64,000 bases of DNA from Lathyrus oleraceus (GCF_024323335.1 NC_066581.1:183288830-183352829), one strand, 5' to 3'; shown: positions 24,615-37,672, counted from the first letter of the stretch. The notes: generated by a model not told the origin, from the letters alone. Program-made: numbers and translations.

Positions 24615-27192
24615 TGTAGCGGGGTATTGTTACCTTTAGATTTATTGACCAAATCAAAAGTAAATCATACAATTCGAGTCGCCACCACACTTCTATTTAT
24701 CCAAAGGAAATGTTAGAAAGCGAACAAAAACCGAGAAGTTTTATCAAATCAAAAACTAATAAAAATGTCAGAGATCTGGGTAAGGGGGTTGGTTATGCAA
24801 TGGGAAGGTTTTAAGCACCCAAAACATCCTTAGTAATCTAAGGGAGCCCTTCTTGCAAATGTTGTATGGTAGGTCGGTATTTGTGAAAATATTTGTGCAA
24901 ACATGATTGGGGAGATGAGAGAAGAATATACAAATTATTTACAATTTTGTTGTTTGAATGGATAAACCCATTGCCTACGTACCATCACAAAGGTAGGATC
25001 AAAACCTCGTAGTTCGGGAGAAATTGGTGAATTAATTTGACAAAAGCCTTAAGGTCTTTTGTTATCAAAGGGAGAAAATTCAACCTAAACCACAATCCAC
25101 CATGTGAGGAGAGCTTCAACATACTAGTGAGGGATCCACCCTATAATAAGTATGGAAGACTTATAGTCCAATCACTAAGGATAAGGTGAGGTTTACATCA
25201 ACCACTATGATAACTCAAACCTAATAGCTAACGTTTATGAAAAGCTTTGGCTAAGGTGGATATTGGAACCACAAAAATCACTTGAAGTGAGTTGTATTAA
25301 CAAGTTAGAAGTATTCACAAAATGAAGTCAAAGTTGACTTAAGATTCAATTCAAAATAAGTATTATGAAAGGAGTTTGAAAAATCAAAGGCATAATGCCT
25401 AGGTTTCTAATTTGAAAGAAAACGTCAATGTTTGCACAAAATGAGTTTGGCTTGGGTTAGAGTGGAGATAAGAAGAGAAGGGCTAGGTCCTAAACATGAA
25501 AAGAAGAGAGAAGAGAAATAAAACCCTTGGAGTTCCTTTCTTGAGATCATAAAGATGATCCAAGATGCTCCTTTCCTTTGGACTTGGCAAGCAATAAGCA
25601 ATTAACTCAAGCAATCAAGCAAATATTCAATCAAGCTCTTAGGATCTTCCAAATGGACTTGTCTTTCTCTTAACTTGGATGCTCATGACAATGGTCCTTC
25701 TAATTGGCTCAAGTTTGGCATCCCTATCACACAAGAACAAACAAATCAAAAAGTTCCACAATGCAATAAAAAGAATGGACAAGAGTGAGTTTAGTATTAG
25801 AGGTCCTTTCAATTCAACTTTCAAGATTAAGCATTCTAAAGGCATGAGGCCTAGTTGCTCTTCAACCATTTTAGCATTCTAAAGGCATGAGGCCTAGTTG
25901 CTCTTGAGACTCCATTTAGCATAGGTAAGGTCCTAATTCTAAGTCTTTTCTCCTTTTTGCATTGGGTTCACAAAAACAAAACAAGCACAAGGCAATAATG
26001 TATTTACACAATAATGTGCTCAAGTGAGCAAAAGGCAAATGGCATAAACATAAACATGAGCTCAAGTGAGCAAAAGGAAAAGACAATATGAATAATGAGC
26101 AAGAAATTAAATTGCATTAAAGTAAATTGCAAGAATTAAATGCTTGAATTAAAAGTTAGTAATGAGTAGTTAGTGTTCCATAAGGCAATTTAGCGCTATG
26201 TTAAGCAATCGTAAGTGGACTAATGTAGTAGTCACACCTATCTGAGGCCAGTCAATAAAACTATAGGCAAATAAACACAAGTTAGAGATCATGACTAGTA
26301 AGCCAAGTTTCTACAACTTGCCATGCCAAAAGAAAAGAAGAATGACCTTGTATGGATTTCAGGTTCTTTGCTTAACCAAGAAGCAACCTATCTTGGACAC
26401 AAAGAAATTCACTTGATCTTTTGATCAAGTTGAATTTGATTTGGATCAAAGAAGGTTAAGTCTCTCATATGTCAAGGCTAACCACAAATCATTAACTCAT
26501 TGGTCAAAAGAAAAAGAAGAAGATGAAGATGGAAATGAAATGAGCCAAGATGAGAAATCAAATAACATAACAAAAACACATTGATCAAACATGAATGGAA
26601 TCAACATCAATCAATGGTAAACAGAAGTGAAATGAAGACTAGAAGTCAAGAAATGTCAAACATATTTTTGGTATTTTTTGGAATTAAAATAATACATAAA
26701 ATAAAATGAACAAATAAAGTCAAACTTCAAATCCAATTCAAATCAACTTGGATAAGTCCAATTGGATCATCATAAGTCTAGCATGGTCAAACAAAGTTTG
26801 ACAAATTTTCTCAACATTTTTTGAAAACAGAAACTATTTTTAAACAATTAAAACATGGAGAAAAATAACATATATAAACTAAAATCTCAAATAAATCTCA
26901 AACCAATTAAGAAATTGATGAGAATATTTTTCATAGACTTATCATCATTCATACATGTTAAGAAAATATTTTTGGCATTTTTGAATATCAAAAAGTATTT
27001 TAAATGAATTAAAAATAATCAGAAATGAAATAATTCACAAAAAATATTAAATGGAATCACAAAAATAATTAAAAATTATTTTATGAAACTAGAATTTAAG
27101 AGAATTTTTTTGCAATTGGTCCCATATTTTTGAAAATAAATGGATTAAAAGAAATTAAAATAGAAAATAAGAAATTAGAAAAAACCACAAGC

Positions 27193-27231
27193 GTCTGATC
27201 AGAGCTCATTAATTGACGTGGCTGATCAGAC
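27193..27231 (-). repeat. Inverted repeat GTCTGATCAG in LTR
   Basis: GTCTGATCAG (27193-27202) and CTGATCAGAC (27222-27231) are perfect complements with a 19-base loop. It is kept exactly in the other LTR at 42326-42364. It lies about 700 bases downstream of the LTR TATA box, so it would be in the transcribed leader. Confidence 0.7.
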
Positions 27232-27932
27232 AACTCTCAAGCGCGCGCTCATTGTGTTCCTTGGTCAAACGTGTGGTATGCAGCATTAAATGAAGTCATA
27301 GCAATGCAAGTCTAGGATTAAATCTGGGAATCAACATCCAACGACCATGGTTCAGACGCGTGGGGACGATGGTGGAAACCACCGTCTTCTCCGGTGAGAA
27401 GGCACAGTCCGACCACCAATTGCAGGTTTTGAAACCTCAACTAAAACACGCGATCCATATACCAAATGAAAGATGGGGTGATGTACATCACCCCTGTGAC
27501 CTTAGTTTTTGCTCAAAATTCTTATGGAAGAAGAAATCAGAGGTTGAAAAACTAGGTGTTCAATCTGAAGTTCACCAATTCACAAAATTAAAGCCACCAA
27601 TGACTTGCCTCTCACATGAGGACTTCAGAAATGCAAACCAACACAAGCAATACACAATAATCAGTGAGATTCAAAGCAAAACAGTTAGGGTGTAAACCTT
27701 TGTAGAGCAGCTTTTATGAGCACAATTCAACCAATCCTTTGCTTACAGCTTGATCCTGATGCTTGGTATGAGAGCTAGGCTTAGGAATTAGTGATGATAA
27801 TCAACTGATGTTGTTGAAAATCACACTTGAAAATGAAAAGTGAAAATGCAAATTCCTTTGGTGAGAGGTTGGGGAATCGATTCAGCAGGGGTTCAGGCGC
27901 CTTCAGGTTGCCAATTGAATGAAATGATGCTT

Positions 27933-27942
27933 CTATTTATAG
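27933..27942 (-). promoter_or_regulatory. TATA box in Ogre 3' LTR
   Basis: CTATAAATAG on the minus strand, conserved at 43066-43075 in the other LTR. In the 3' LTR it would drive read-out into flanking DNA. Confidence 0.6.
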
Positions 27943-29462
27943 CCACAACTGATGCAATGAGGTGAGTAAACTTGTGTGCATGTGAATTGGGTCCTACATG
28001 CATGGGATTGTACAAGCGCATGTGAGGCCCAAAACCAATTGTAAATGCAAGCTGAAATGATTATGAGATGGTTTGGACGTGCAGTTTGCAAGGCAATGGC
28101 TTATGCTTGAAGATTTAACATGAAATGCATAATTGATCACAATTGTTCTCCTCTTCGAAAGTCCAATTTGGAAAATCCAAACATAGGCATGTGAGTAATG
28201 GTTGGAAAGGTCTTGACATAAGGAACAAAAGTTACTTTGAACAAAAATCCATTTAGAGTTTGGAAAATTGTGAAAAGTGGCCATGAAGTTCAAGGTACAA
28301 AACATGTATTTGAAAAAATTGCCAAAAAGGACCAACTTCAAGCCCTTCTGTTTCAATTATGCAAGCCTCAAATGGAAAAACCTCCAACATAAAAGTTGTA
28401 GATAATTTCAAGAAAATCCATTTGGACTTAAATTTTTCATCATTTGGATTTTTAATATGAAAGTTATGGGCACTTGAAGTTGGACTTTTTCAAGATTCAA
28501 TGGCTTTGGTCCAAAGTGACCTATAATGTTTTGTATTATCATATGTACGCATTTTAGGATTATGAAATTTTGTCCAACATAACAATTTAAGTATACATCT
28601 TAAACTTTCCAATTCACTTGGTCTCACCTAAAAATCATAAAAAATGGAGGAGTTAGGTCCTTGGGAAATTGACCCAAAATTAGGGTTTCAGTCAAAATGA
28701 CCTATAATGTTTTGAAATGAATGATGACCTTCCAAATTTCAAATGGATTTTTGATGAACATGAAAGTGGTTCATATGGTTCTTAAGAACATTTTTGCTCT
28801 TGGGGTTATCATAATTTGACAAACACATAATAGGTTAGGTCTCAGTGGATTTCAATTTAGTCAGATGAATTGACTGGTCAACTTCTCAAGTCCAAACTTC
28901 AAAACTTGATGAATGAATGATTGAGGATACTCACATAGGCTCATATATTCATAAAGTGATGAATTAAATAACTTCCATTTATTGAATTTGATCATAGGTT
29001 GAGGTTGCTTCATGAGCAAGGCACAATCAATGCATAGTTGAATTAGGGTTTCCTTGGGAATCAATCCTCAAGCCCTTTGGTTTATCTTGATCAAATTGAC
29101 AAATTGAGATACCTGGGAGGCATATATGATGATTTAGAGCTTTGGGAACCATTTTCATGCTTGCTTTCATCTTCATCTGGCCACTTCAATGGGCATAGGG
29201 GCCTCCTAGGAGCCTTGGGTCACATGACTGCTTGAGCTTCAAAAACAAACAAGTTAGTGACATATTTTTGTGCTTTTGGTTAGTAAACAAAATAAGAAAA
29301 GAAATAATATACAATTCAAGCATGCTTGATGGTCTCAAACCAACTCACACAAGTCCTAACCCTAGGGTAAAGGAGCCAAGATGCTATGATCCTTGAGGCA
29401 AATGCAAATGAGCAATGATATAATGCCATGAATGATCTTAGGGTCAAAATTAGGGTCTTAGA

Positions 29463-29475
29463 GATGCCCCTATTT
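29463..29475 (-). promoter_or_regulatory. Polypurine tract of the Ogre element
   Basis: On the minus strand AAATAGGGGCATC abuts the 3' LTR. Such purine-rich tracts prime plus-strand DNA synthesis. The site is short and partly AT, as is usual for plant gypsy elements. Confidence 0.7.
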
Positions 29476-30487
29476 AAGGTCATTCTAGTCGGAGATATGA
29501 AGGTTAAAATCTTTGTCTCGACGAGGTAGAATGAGCTTAAATAATAACAAAGAGACGAATTTTAGTCCCTAAGAGACCTCATGATGCAAATGTATGTATG
29601 CAAAAGTTAATACTCCGTGGAGATATATGTCCACAAAGAAAAAGAAATTAGGAGAAACTGAAAATCCAACGGAGTAATACACTCACTAGGGAGACGGAGA
29701 CTCTGGGGGGAGAAAAAAGGGTAAGAATGCGTGAGCAGGTCACGACTTTGAAAACCTGCTGGGAGACACGAAAGGATTCCATGAAAATAATCAATGGAAA
29801 GACTCGAGCTGACGCAAAGATGCATGTATTGGGGAATATGCCAATACAACAAAACTATCCACAAAGGATACTTCGGATAAAATTCCGGACTCATGCGGGG
29901 ATGTCCATAAAGGACTCAGCTGAGGGAAAAACAAGTAAGGTATTACCAGTTACTGGGTAATAAGCTCAAAGAGACATGTGATCCAAAACACCGGTACAAG
30001 GGTGAAAGAACAACACGCTCAGGGAGAAAGAATATCTAAGACCGGTATAAGGGTGAGAGATATCAATCATCCAAACATCTGAGGAAAACCTAAAAGGTAT
30101 GTTTCAACTCAGGAAAATCTGACTCCGCAGAGGACAAAAAGTCATAATAGGGAGCAGACGGAAGGAACACCAAGGATACCGGTTACTGGGCATATAATAG
30201 GCGACCAACCGGGCGTGAATTGGGGAATATTTCCAAGACACTCATCATCTGAAAAGGAGGGCTAAAAAAGCAAACTCGATTACAGGATGGACATTCAATT
30301 CCACAAGGAAATACGAATCTTACTCGACTGGGGAAGAAAAAGACTTCGACTGATGAGCGCATGAGATATATTATCTATTACCGTCAGAACATAGATAACA
30401 TACTCGCATGGAAGGCTATCCACAAACGGTTACTGGGTTAATAAAGGATAAATTGACCGAAAAGAAAGGACATCAGGATACCGGGCG
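29476..30487 (-). other. Ogre 3' untranslated region with dispersed short repeats
   Basis: No coding sequence is recognised. A GGTTACTGGG-like block recurs near 29946, 30179 and 30430, and 'ccggta(c/t)aagggtga' recurs near 29990 and 30040. The ORFs here lack known motifs. Long 3' regions with repeats are known in Ogre elements. Confidence 0.6.
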
Positions 30488-33400
30488 CGAAAGACAAAAC
30501 TTTCTTGAGCACAAGGTCACCTTCTCTGAACACACGAGGCTTGACCTTCTTATCAAAGGCTTTCTTCATCCTTTGCTGATATAACTAACCATGGCACATG
30601 GCAGTTAATCTCTTCTCTTCAATCAGGTTCAATTGGTCATAACGACTCTGAACCCATTCAGCCTCAGTCAACTTGGCTTCCATCAAGACTCTCATTGATG
30701 GGATCTCAACCTCCACGGGGAGCACAACCTCCATGCCATAAACAAGAGAGAAAGGGGTTGCCCCTGTTGAAGTGCAGACAAATGTACGATAGCCATGCAA
30801 GGCAAATGGCAGCATCTCGTGCCAATCTTTGTACGTAACAACCATCTTCTGAATAATCTTCTTGATGTTCTTGTTAGCAGCTTCAACAGCCCCATTCATC
30901 TTGGGTCTATAAGGAGAAGAATTATGATGTGCAATCTTGAACTCGCTACACAGCTCTTTCATCATCTTGTTGTTCAAGTTAGATCCATTATCAGTAATGA
31001 TCTTGTCTGGCACACCATAACGGCATATGAGTTGATTCTTGATAAACTTCACAACCACCTGCCTGGTCACATTTGCATACGATGCCGCTTCAACCCATTT
31101 GGTGAAGTAATCAATGGCTACGAGAATAAATCTGTGACCATTCGACGCCTTTGGCTCTATCATGTCAATTCCCCACATAGAGAAAGGTCATGGTGATGAA
31201 ATAACATTCAGAAGTGTCGGGGGAATATGAATCTTATCCGCATAAATCTGACACTTGTGGCATTTCTTCACATATTTGCAGCAGTCAGACTCCATTGTCA
31301 GCCATTAGTAGCCTGCTCTCAACATCTTCTTTGCCATGGCATGTCCATTGGAATGAGTACCAAATGAACCCTCATGGACTTCAATCATCAATAGGTCTGC
31401 TTCGTGTTTATCCACGCATCTGAGAAGAACCATGTCAAAATTCCTCTTATAAAGCACATCACCATTGAGGTAGAAACTGCCAGATGTTCTCCTCAAAGTC
31501 TTCTTATCTTTAACAGATGCCCCAGGCGGGTAAGTCTGACTTTGAAGAAAGCATTTGATATCATAATACCATGGCTTATCATCTTTGATCTCTTCAACTG
31601 CAAATACATGAGCTGGTCTATCCAAGCGCATCACAGTGATATTGGGGACTTCCTTCCAGAATTTCACCACAATCATCGAAGCAAGTGTAGCAAGAGCATC
31701 TGCCATCAGATTCTCATCTCGAGGAATATGATCGAAGTCAACCTCAGTAAAGAACATTGAAATCCTCCTCGCATAATCTCTATATGGGATGAGGACAGGC
31801 TGATTCGTCTCCCATTCACCCTTTATCTGATTAATAACAAGGGCCGAATCACCATAAACATCAAGATGTTTGATCCTAAGATCAATACACTCTTCCAAAC
31901 CCATAATACAAGCCTCATATTCCGCCATATTATTCGTGCATTTGAAAGTTAGCCTTGCTGTAAAAGGAAAATGTGTGCCCTGGGGAGTAATAATCACTGC
32001 CCCAATACCATTTCCATACTGATTAACAGCGCCATCGAAAACCATACCCCATCGGGAACCGGGCTCTGGCCCTTCATCGAGCGTAGGCTCATCGCAATCT
32101 TTCATTTTTGAATACAGAATCTCCTCATCAGGGAAGTCGTACTTAACCGATCGATAATCCTCAATTGGTTGATGTGCCAAGTGGTCAGCCAAGATACTAC
32201 CTTTAATAGCTTTATGAGCTCGATACTCAATGTCATACTCAGACAACAACATCTGCCAACGGGCAATTCTCCCAGTTAAAGCAGGTTTCTCAAAGATATA
32301 CTTGATTGGATCCATTTTGGATATCAACCAAGTTGTATGATTTAACATATACTGGTGCAAACGCTTAGCGTCCCAAGCCAAAGCACAACATGTTTTCTCA
32401 AGCATCGAGTATCGAGACTCACAATCAGTGAACTTCTTACTCAGATAGTATATAGCATACTCTTTCTTCCCTGATTCATCTTGCTGACCCAGTACACAAC
32501 CCATAGAGTCCTCAAGAACAGTCAAGTACATAATCAAGGGTCTCCCTTCCACAGGCGGAGACAGAATCAGAGGCTCGGACAAATACTCTTTAATACTGTC
32601 AAAGGCTTTCTGGCAATCCTTGGTCCAATCATGATGCTGATCTTTCCGGAGGAGCTTGAATATTGGCGCACATGTGGCAGTCATATGGGATATAAATCTG
32701 GAAATATAATTCAAGCGACCAAGAAAACCTCAGACTTGCTTCTCAGTTTTGGGCACAGGCATCTCTTGTATTGCTTTGACCTTGGCAGGATCAACTTCAA
32801 TACCTCTTTCACTGACAATAAAGCCCAATAACTTGCCGGAACGGACTCCAAATGTACACTTGTTCGGATTCAGACGGAGTTTGTACTTCCTCAAACGCTG
32901 AAAAAGCTTCAACATGTTCAACTTCCATTCTCGACTTCGCAATCATATCATCAACATATACCTCGATCTCCTTGTGCATCATATCATGAAACAAGGTAGT
33001 CATAACACGTTTATACGTGGCTCCGGCGTTCTTCAAACCGAAGGGCATCACTCGATAACAGAATGTTCCCCAAGGTGTGATGAATGTTGTCTTCTCCATA
33101 TCCTCAGGTGCCATTTTAATCTGGTTATAACCGAAAAATCCATCCATAAATGAGAAGACATTGAATTTAGCTATATTATCTACCAACATATCAATGTGTG
33201 GTAGAGGAAAACCATCTTTTGGACTAGCTTTATTCAAGTCTCTATAGTCCACACACATTCGGACTTTTCCATCTTTCTTAGGCACTGGCACAATATTGGC
33301 CACCCATTGAGGATATGTAGAAGTCACCAGAAACCCCACATCAATTTGCTTCTGAACTTCTTATTTAATCTTCACTACCATATCAGGATGAGTTCTTCTG

Positions 33401-33772
33401 AGCTTCTGCTTCACAGGCACGCACTCAGGCTTCAAAGGCAGGAAATGTTGCACGATATCTGTATCTAGACCAGGCATGTCTTCATATGACCAGGCAAAGA
33501 CGTTGACATACTCTCGTAGCAACTCGATCAACCCCTTCTTCACAAACTCTTCCAGGAGTGCCTCAATCTTCACCTCGCGAACACAATCTTCAGACCCCAA
33601 GTTGACTGTTTCCAGATTTTCAAGATGTGGCTGAAGGATCTCCTCTTCGTGCTTAAGTAGACGAGTGATCTCATCAGGAATCTCTTCAACATCATCTTCT
33701 TCGGCCACAAATACAGGGAACTCAAAGTTGGGAGATGGTGTTGGATCATTATGTTCAATGGGTTTGATCAAC
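30488..33772 (-). pseudogene. Ogre RT, RNase H, second RNase H and integrase (exon 2)
   Basis: The minus strand starts at the predicted 3' splice site. In order: connector 'EYVNVFAWSYEDMPGLD'; RT with 'VRMCVDYRDLNKASPKDGFP', 'YRVMPFGLKNAGATYKRVM' and catalytic YVDD (32947-32958); RNase H with 'GRIARWQMLLSEYDIEY'; a second, archaeal-type RNase H ('WGMVFDGAVNQYGNGIGAV', 'TNNMAEYEACIMGLEECI', about 32060-31680), a hallmark of the Tat/Ogre clade; integrase zinc region ('HEGSFGTHSNGHAM', 'CHKCQ'), core ('WGIDMIEP', 'IITDNGSNLNN', 'GAVEAANKNIKK') and the start of its C-terminal part ('FREGDLVLKKVLSF'). Stops lie at 33361, 32730, 31305, 31188 and 30585, with one frameshift near 32912. The integrase tail is missing beyond about 30488. 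Confidence 0.92.
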
Positions 33773-34039
33773 CTGCATAATGATTTTGGATATAAAAGAG
33801 ATTTTAAAATTCAAGCAAGGAAAATCATTATGCAGATGAAAAGATTGATTTTATTCTATTTTTAGGGTTTTATGGTGATCACCAATTTCATGCAAAAGCA
33901 AAAAGTGAAAATAATTTGGAAAAACAAACATTTAACATGTAATTATTGAATGAATATCACTGTATTAATGTGCCAACAATGTCATCACTTCTCCTTTTAG
34001 AATGGGAGAAGGGTTTTTAAACAAAAGTGAACACATTAC
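33773..34039 (-). other. Predicted intron between protease and RT
   Basis: The minus strand has donor AC|GTAATG at 34040/34039 and acceptor TTATGCAG|GTTG at 33773/33772, 267 bases. The protease frame's stop codon TAA (34038-34036) lies inside the donor. Joining at these sites keeps the reading phase from protease into the RT connector. An intron at this position is known in Ogre elements, with partial splicing. The AT-rich, T-rich interior before the acceptor fits a plant intron. Confidence 0.75.
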
Positions 34040-35934
34040 GTGGACTTATGGACAGCTGTTGGAATATCAACAACGACCCAATTATTGCAGACTCCTCTAG
34101 GGATGACAAAGTTGCCAGAATCTTCCTCTGCATCATCTTCCACTATAACAGCAGCCTCCTGGTCTTCAACCGTGTGGATGAAACCTCCACTCTGGAACAA
34201 GCCACACTCATTGAAAGTGCCTGAAGAGTACCCTATGCCAGCCCGGGATTTATTGTTTTCCAGCTTAATCATTTGTCCTAAACCAGTAGTTGCGCCATGC
34301 TCAATGGCCAACTTCGCATCATTGTAGGACGCAAATGAAGAAGATCCTTTCCTTAAAGGCTCAACAATAAATAAGGCTTGGACTTGAGTCCCAACCTCAT
34401 CCTCAGCATCTATATAAGAAAAAGAAGACAAATGGCTTACCAAGAGAGCCTTCTCTCCCCCTACCACCACCAACTTCTTGTTCTTAACGAACTTTAACTT
34501 TTGGTGTAGGGTGGATGTCACGGCGCCTGCCTCGTGAATCCATGGTCTGCCAAGCAAGCAACTATATGATGGGTGAATATCCATAACCTAGAAAGTGATC
34601 TGGAAATCACTTGGTCCTATCTTGATTGGGAGCTCAACCTCGCCAATCATAGTTTTCCTGGATCCATCAAAAGACTTGACTACCACTCCACTCTGCCTCA
34701 TGGGAGGCCCCTGGTAAGAAAGTTTGGCCAGAGTGGATTTTGGCAACACATTTAGTGATGATCCTGTGTCTACCAGCACATTAGACAAGGCATCATCCTT
34801 ACAGTTCATTGAAATGTGTAGTGCCAAATTATGGTCTTTTCCCTCCTCGGGGAGATCAGCATCGCAAAAGCTCAAGTTGTTACAAGCAGTTATGTTTGCA
34901 ACAATGCTATCAAATTGTTCTATTATGACATCGTGATCCACGTATGCCACGTCCAACACCCTCTGCAAAGCCTCGTGGTGTGGCTCAGAGTTCATCAACA
35001 AAGATAGGATGGATATCTTTGACAGAGTTTGAAGCAGCTGATCGACAACATTATACTCACTCCTCTTGATGAGCCTTAGCATCTCATCACAGTCCTCTCT
35101 CAAAATGCCATTCTGGCCAACAGGGACAAGATTTTTAGCAACGACGGAAGGTCTATCAACAACAAGTGTCGGATTCAGAGAAGAAGAAGAAGTACCCACA
35201 GGGGTGGCAGAATTATCAACAACATCAGTTCTTCTCGAGACGTCTACATGGGGTTTCGGCGGCGCCGAAAAAACACGACCACTGTGGGTCACACCACTAA
35301 CGTCAGAAATACTTGTAACAGAAGTGGAGGGCAAAGGCACCTCCTTCCCATCTTCCAATGCAACCACATTATATCTATAGGGAACAACTCTATCTGAGGA
35401 GTACGGGACAGGGCCCGCTAGCTTGATAACGAGAGTAGGGGAAACCTTCTTCTTGCTACCATCATATCTGACGACAACAAGTTCAGGTATTATGAATACA
35501 GGTGATATAACATTAACTTCATCCTCATCACGATTATGAAGTATCTCGATCACACCCTGATCCAGCATCTCTTGGATGTCCTTCCTGACCTGGCAACATC
35601 CTCTCTCATTGATAGTGCAAACACGACAGCTGTCATGGTCATGCTCGTAATGACTGTATTCACATAACAGTCTATGCATCTCAACCAACGATTGTCTGAT
35701 ATGGCTGACATATCGGACTTTATACTTGCCAGGGAAACCCTGAACCATATTAACAGTGGATTTCCCATGCTCGGGCAATGGGTTCTTCTTAACATTAGGA
35801 CCTACGTCCTCAAAAAACAATAACCCGCTTCTAACAAGGTCTTGCACCTTGGTCTTCAGAGGATAACAGTTCTCCATATCATGTCCGGGAGCACCGGAAT
35901 GATAAACACAGTGAAGCTCGGGCTTGTACCACCA
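34040..35934 (-). pseudogene. Ogre zinc-knuckle region and aspartic protease (3' part of exon 1)
   Basis: It continues in the gag frame after the stop at 35935. It opens with 'HCVYHSGAPGHDMENCYPLK', a C-x3-H-x4-GH-x4-C knuckle-like motif. There follow a Cys-rich segment ('DHDSCRVCTINERGCCQVR'), a Ser/Pro/Val-rich linker (about 35450-35130) and the protease with active site VLVDTGSSLNVLP near 34740-34775 and 'SYSCLLGRPWIHEAGAV' near 34560. A TAG stop at 34588-34590 splits the protease. The end at 34040 is the predicted splice donor. Known role: matures the polyprotein. Confidence 0.88.
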
Positions 35935-37380
35935 TTAAGGATTAGTCGGTACAACGGGTGGGTCACGTGGAGTGATCAGCTTTCGGTCTATCAATGAAGG
36001 ATAGAGCTCTGCATAAGTCATTGGAATAGGATCAAAAGTGACCCTCTTCCTATCATAGCTAGTGCTGGTATTGTTATTGTTTCGAGGCTGGTAGGCCTGT
36101 AGTTGCGGACGATGCTGTTGCTGTTGATATTGTTGATGTTGCTGTTGCTGATGCTGATAATGTTGATTTTCCTTGAAGGAAGGTGTTATATGAGCCACCT
36201 GGTGCTGGTTACTGGCAGGGCGCACAGTCTTCCTCTTCACAGAGGGTCTTATTTTTGGATGGGAAGACACGACATGTGCCTCTCCCTCTTTCTTCTTTGC
36301 AAAAGCCCCATAGCGCTTTACTGAAGAGCCTTCATCTCTGGTCAGGCGTCCTTCCCTGACTCCTTCCTCTAGTCGCATCCCCATGTTCACCATCTCGGTG
36401 AAGTCAGAGGGAGCGCTAGCAATCATCCGCTCGTAGTAGAACGAGCTCAAGGTCTTCAGAAAGATCTTGGTCATTTCCTTCTCTTCGAGAGGGGGCACAA
36501 TCTGTGCAGCCAATTCACGCCACCTCTGGGCGTACTCCTTGAACGTTTCCTTCTCCTTCTGGGACATAGCCCTCAGTTGGTCCCTATCGGGAGCCATATC
36601 AATGTTGTACTTGTATTGCTTGACGAAAGCTTCGCCAAGGTCGTTGAAGGAGCGGATGTTCGCACTATCCAGACCCATATACCATCTGTGTGCGGCACTG
36701 GACAGGCTATCCTGGAAATAATGGATGAGGAGTTGATCATTGTCAGTCTGAGTTGACATCTTGCGTGCGTACATCACAAGATGGCTGAGAGGGCAAGTGT
36801 TCCCCTTGTACGTTTCAAAGTCAGGCACTTTGAACTTGATGGGAATCTTGACATTTGGCACGAGGCACAACTCAACAACAGATTTACCGAAGAGGTCTTT
36901 CCCTCTTAGAGTCTTCAGTTCCTTGCGTAGCTCAAGGAATTGGTCATTCATAGCATCCATTTTCTCATAAACATCTGGGCCCTCAGACGACTCAGAATGA
37001 TAAATGGTGTCGTCGACTCTCAGCAACGTGTGCACAACGGGAGGTGGCACAGCAAGGACCGGGCTAGATGCTGGCAGAGAAGCAAAGGTAGGGGCGAGAC
37101 CCTCTGGCACAAACTTCGCGGGCATCCCCCAGGGAAACCCGGTTGGCATAGCAGACAGAGCGAAGTGAGCAGTGGCGGCTGGCACAGTAGAGGAAGCTAC
37201 CTCTGAGATGACCGTCCTCTGGGGAGGAGTTGCAGGCGTTGGAGAAGACTGACTTTGGGTGGCCAGGAATGACTCCATCAGGGAAGTCAACCTAGCCACT
37301 TCCTCTTTAAGTTCTCTGTTCTCTTGTTCAAGGGGATCCACCAGCTTTGAAGAATTGGCTCTGGTGTTGTACCGGTGCAT
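35935..37380 (-). pseudogene. Ogre gag (capsid), near-intact frame ending in a premature stop
   Basis: The start at 37380 gives MHRYNTRANSSKLVDPLEQE; upstream codons back to 37461 are open but unlike gag. Residues ~20-45 form a coiled coil, followed by a Pro/Ala-rich linker. The capsid domain includes 'KFKVPDFETYKGNTCPLSHL', 'LIHYFQDSLSSAAHRWYMGL' and 'ETFKEYAQRWRELAAQIVPP'. The C-terminus has a Gln/His-rich tract (about 36180-36090). The TAA at 35935-35937 separates it from the knuckle and protease, which follow in the same frame. Known role: virus-like particle protein. Confidence 0.9.
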
Positions 37381-37672
37381 CAACTTGTCTTCAAAATAAA
37401 TGAAGAACACAGAGTTAGACCACTGATCAAGAAGCCCTGAACAAAACCTGCTTATGCACATGATGCATGCAATGCTTGTGCATATGATTTTATTTTTATT
37501 TTGAGGAACTTTTAGAGATCTATTTGCAAATATTTGGAAAATATTAATCTTTTAGACATATAATGGAAAAATCATATCAATAATATATGGAAAATTTTTT
37601 ACACCGAAGAAGTACAGTCTTGGTAACCAAATACAATACAAGAGAGAAGGAAAATTAACATCCTATGGAACC
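37381..37672 (-). other. Spacer between Ogre ORF1 and gag
   Basis: AT-rich and non-coding, about 290 bases. No promoter motif was recognised. Confidence 0.5.

Larger units (their letters stand above)
24615..29462 (-). repeat. 3' LTR of the Ogre element
   Basis: In element orientation it runs from 29462 down to 24615. The outer end is TGTAGCGGGG on the plus strand. The inner end reads ...GGGTCTTAGA, so the usual terminal TG of the LTR (plus-strand CA) has changed to a GA here. Length is 4,848 bases. It holds a minus-strand TATA box (CTATAAATAG, 27933-27942), a 10-bp inverted repeat (27193-27202/27222-27231) and a short tandem duplication with 'aggcatgaggcctagttgct' near 25837-25900. It retains about 256 and about 70 bases that the other LTR lacks. 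Confidence 0.93.

Noticed and set aside
25639..25882. ORFs on both strands near 25640-25880 and again at 41089-41332
   Set aside because: They are duplicate LTR sequence covering the same bases on opposite strands, with no family resemblance, so they are not independent conserved genes.
27360..27695. 111-codon plus-strand ORF in the Ogre 3' LTR, repeated as 42493-42807 in the other LTR
   Set aside because: It is antisense within the LTR, has no recognisable motif, and its presence in both LTRs follows from LTR identity at insertion. The second copy is shorter because of a changed stop.
35066..37181. Plus-strand ORFs opposite Ogre gag and protease (for example 35066-35380, 36103-36324, 36940-37206)
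   Set aside because: They are shadows of the minus-strand coding frame; gag and protease motifs are clear on the minus strand.
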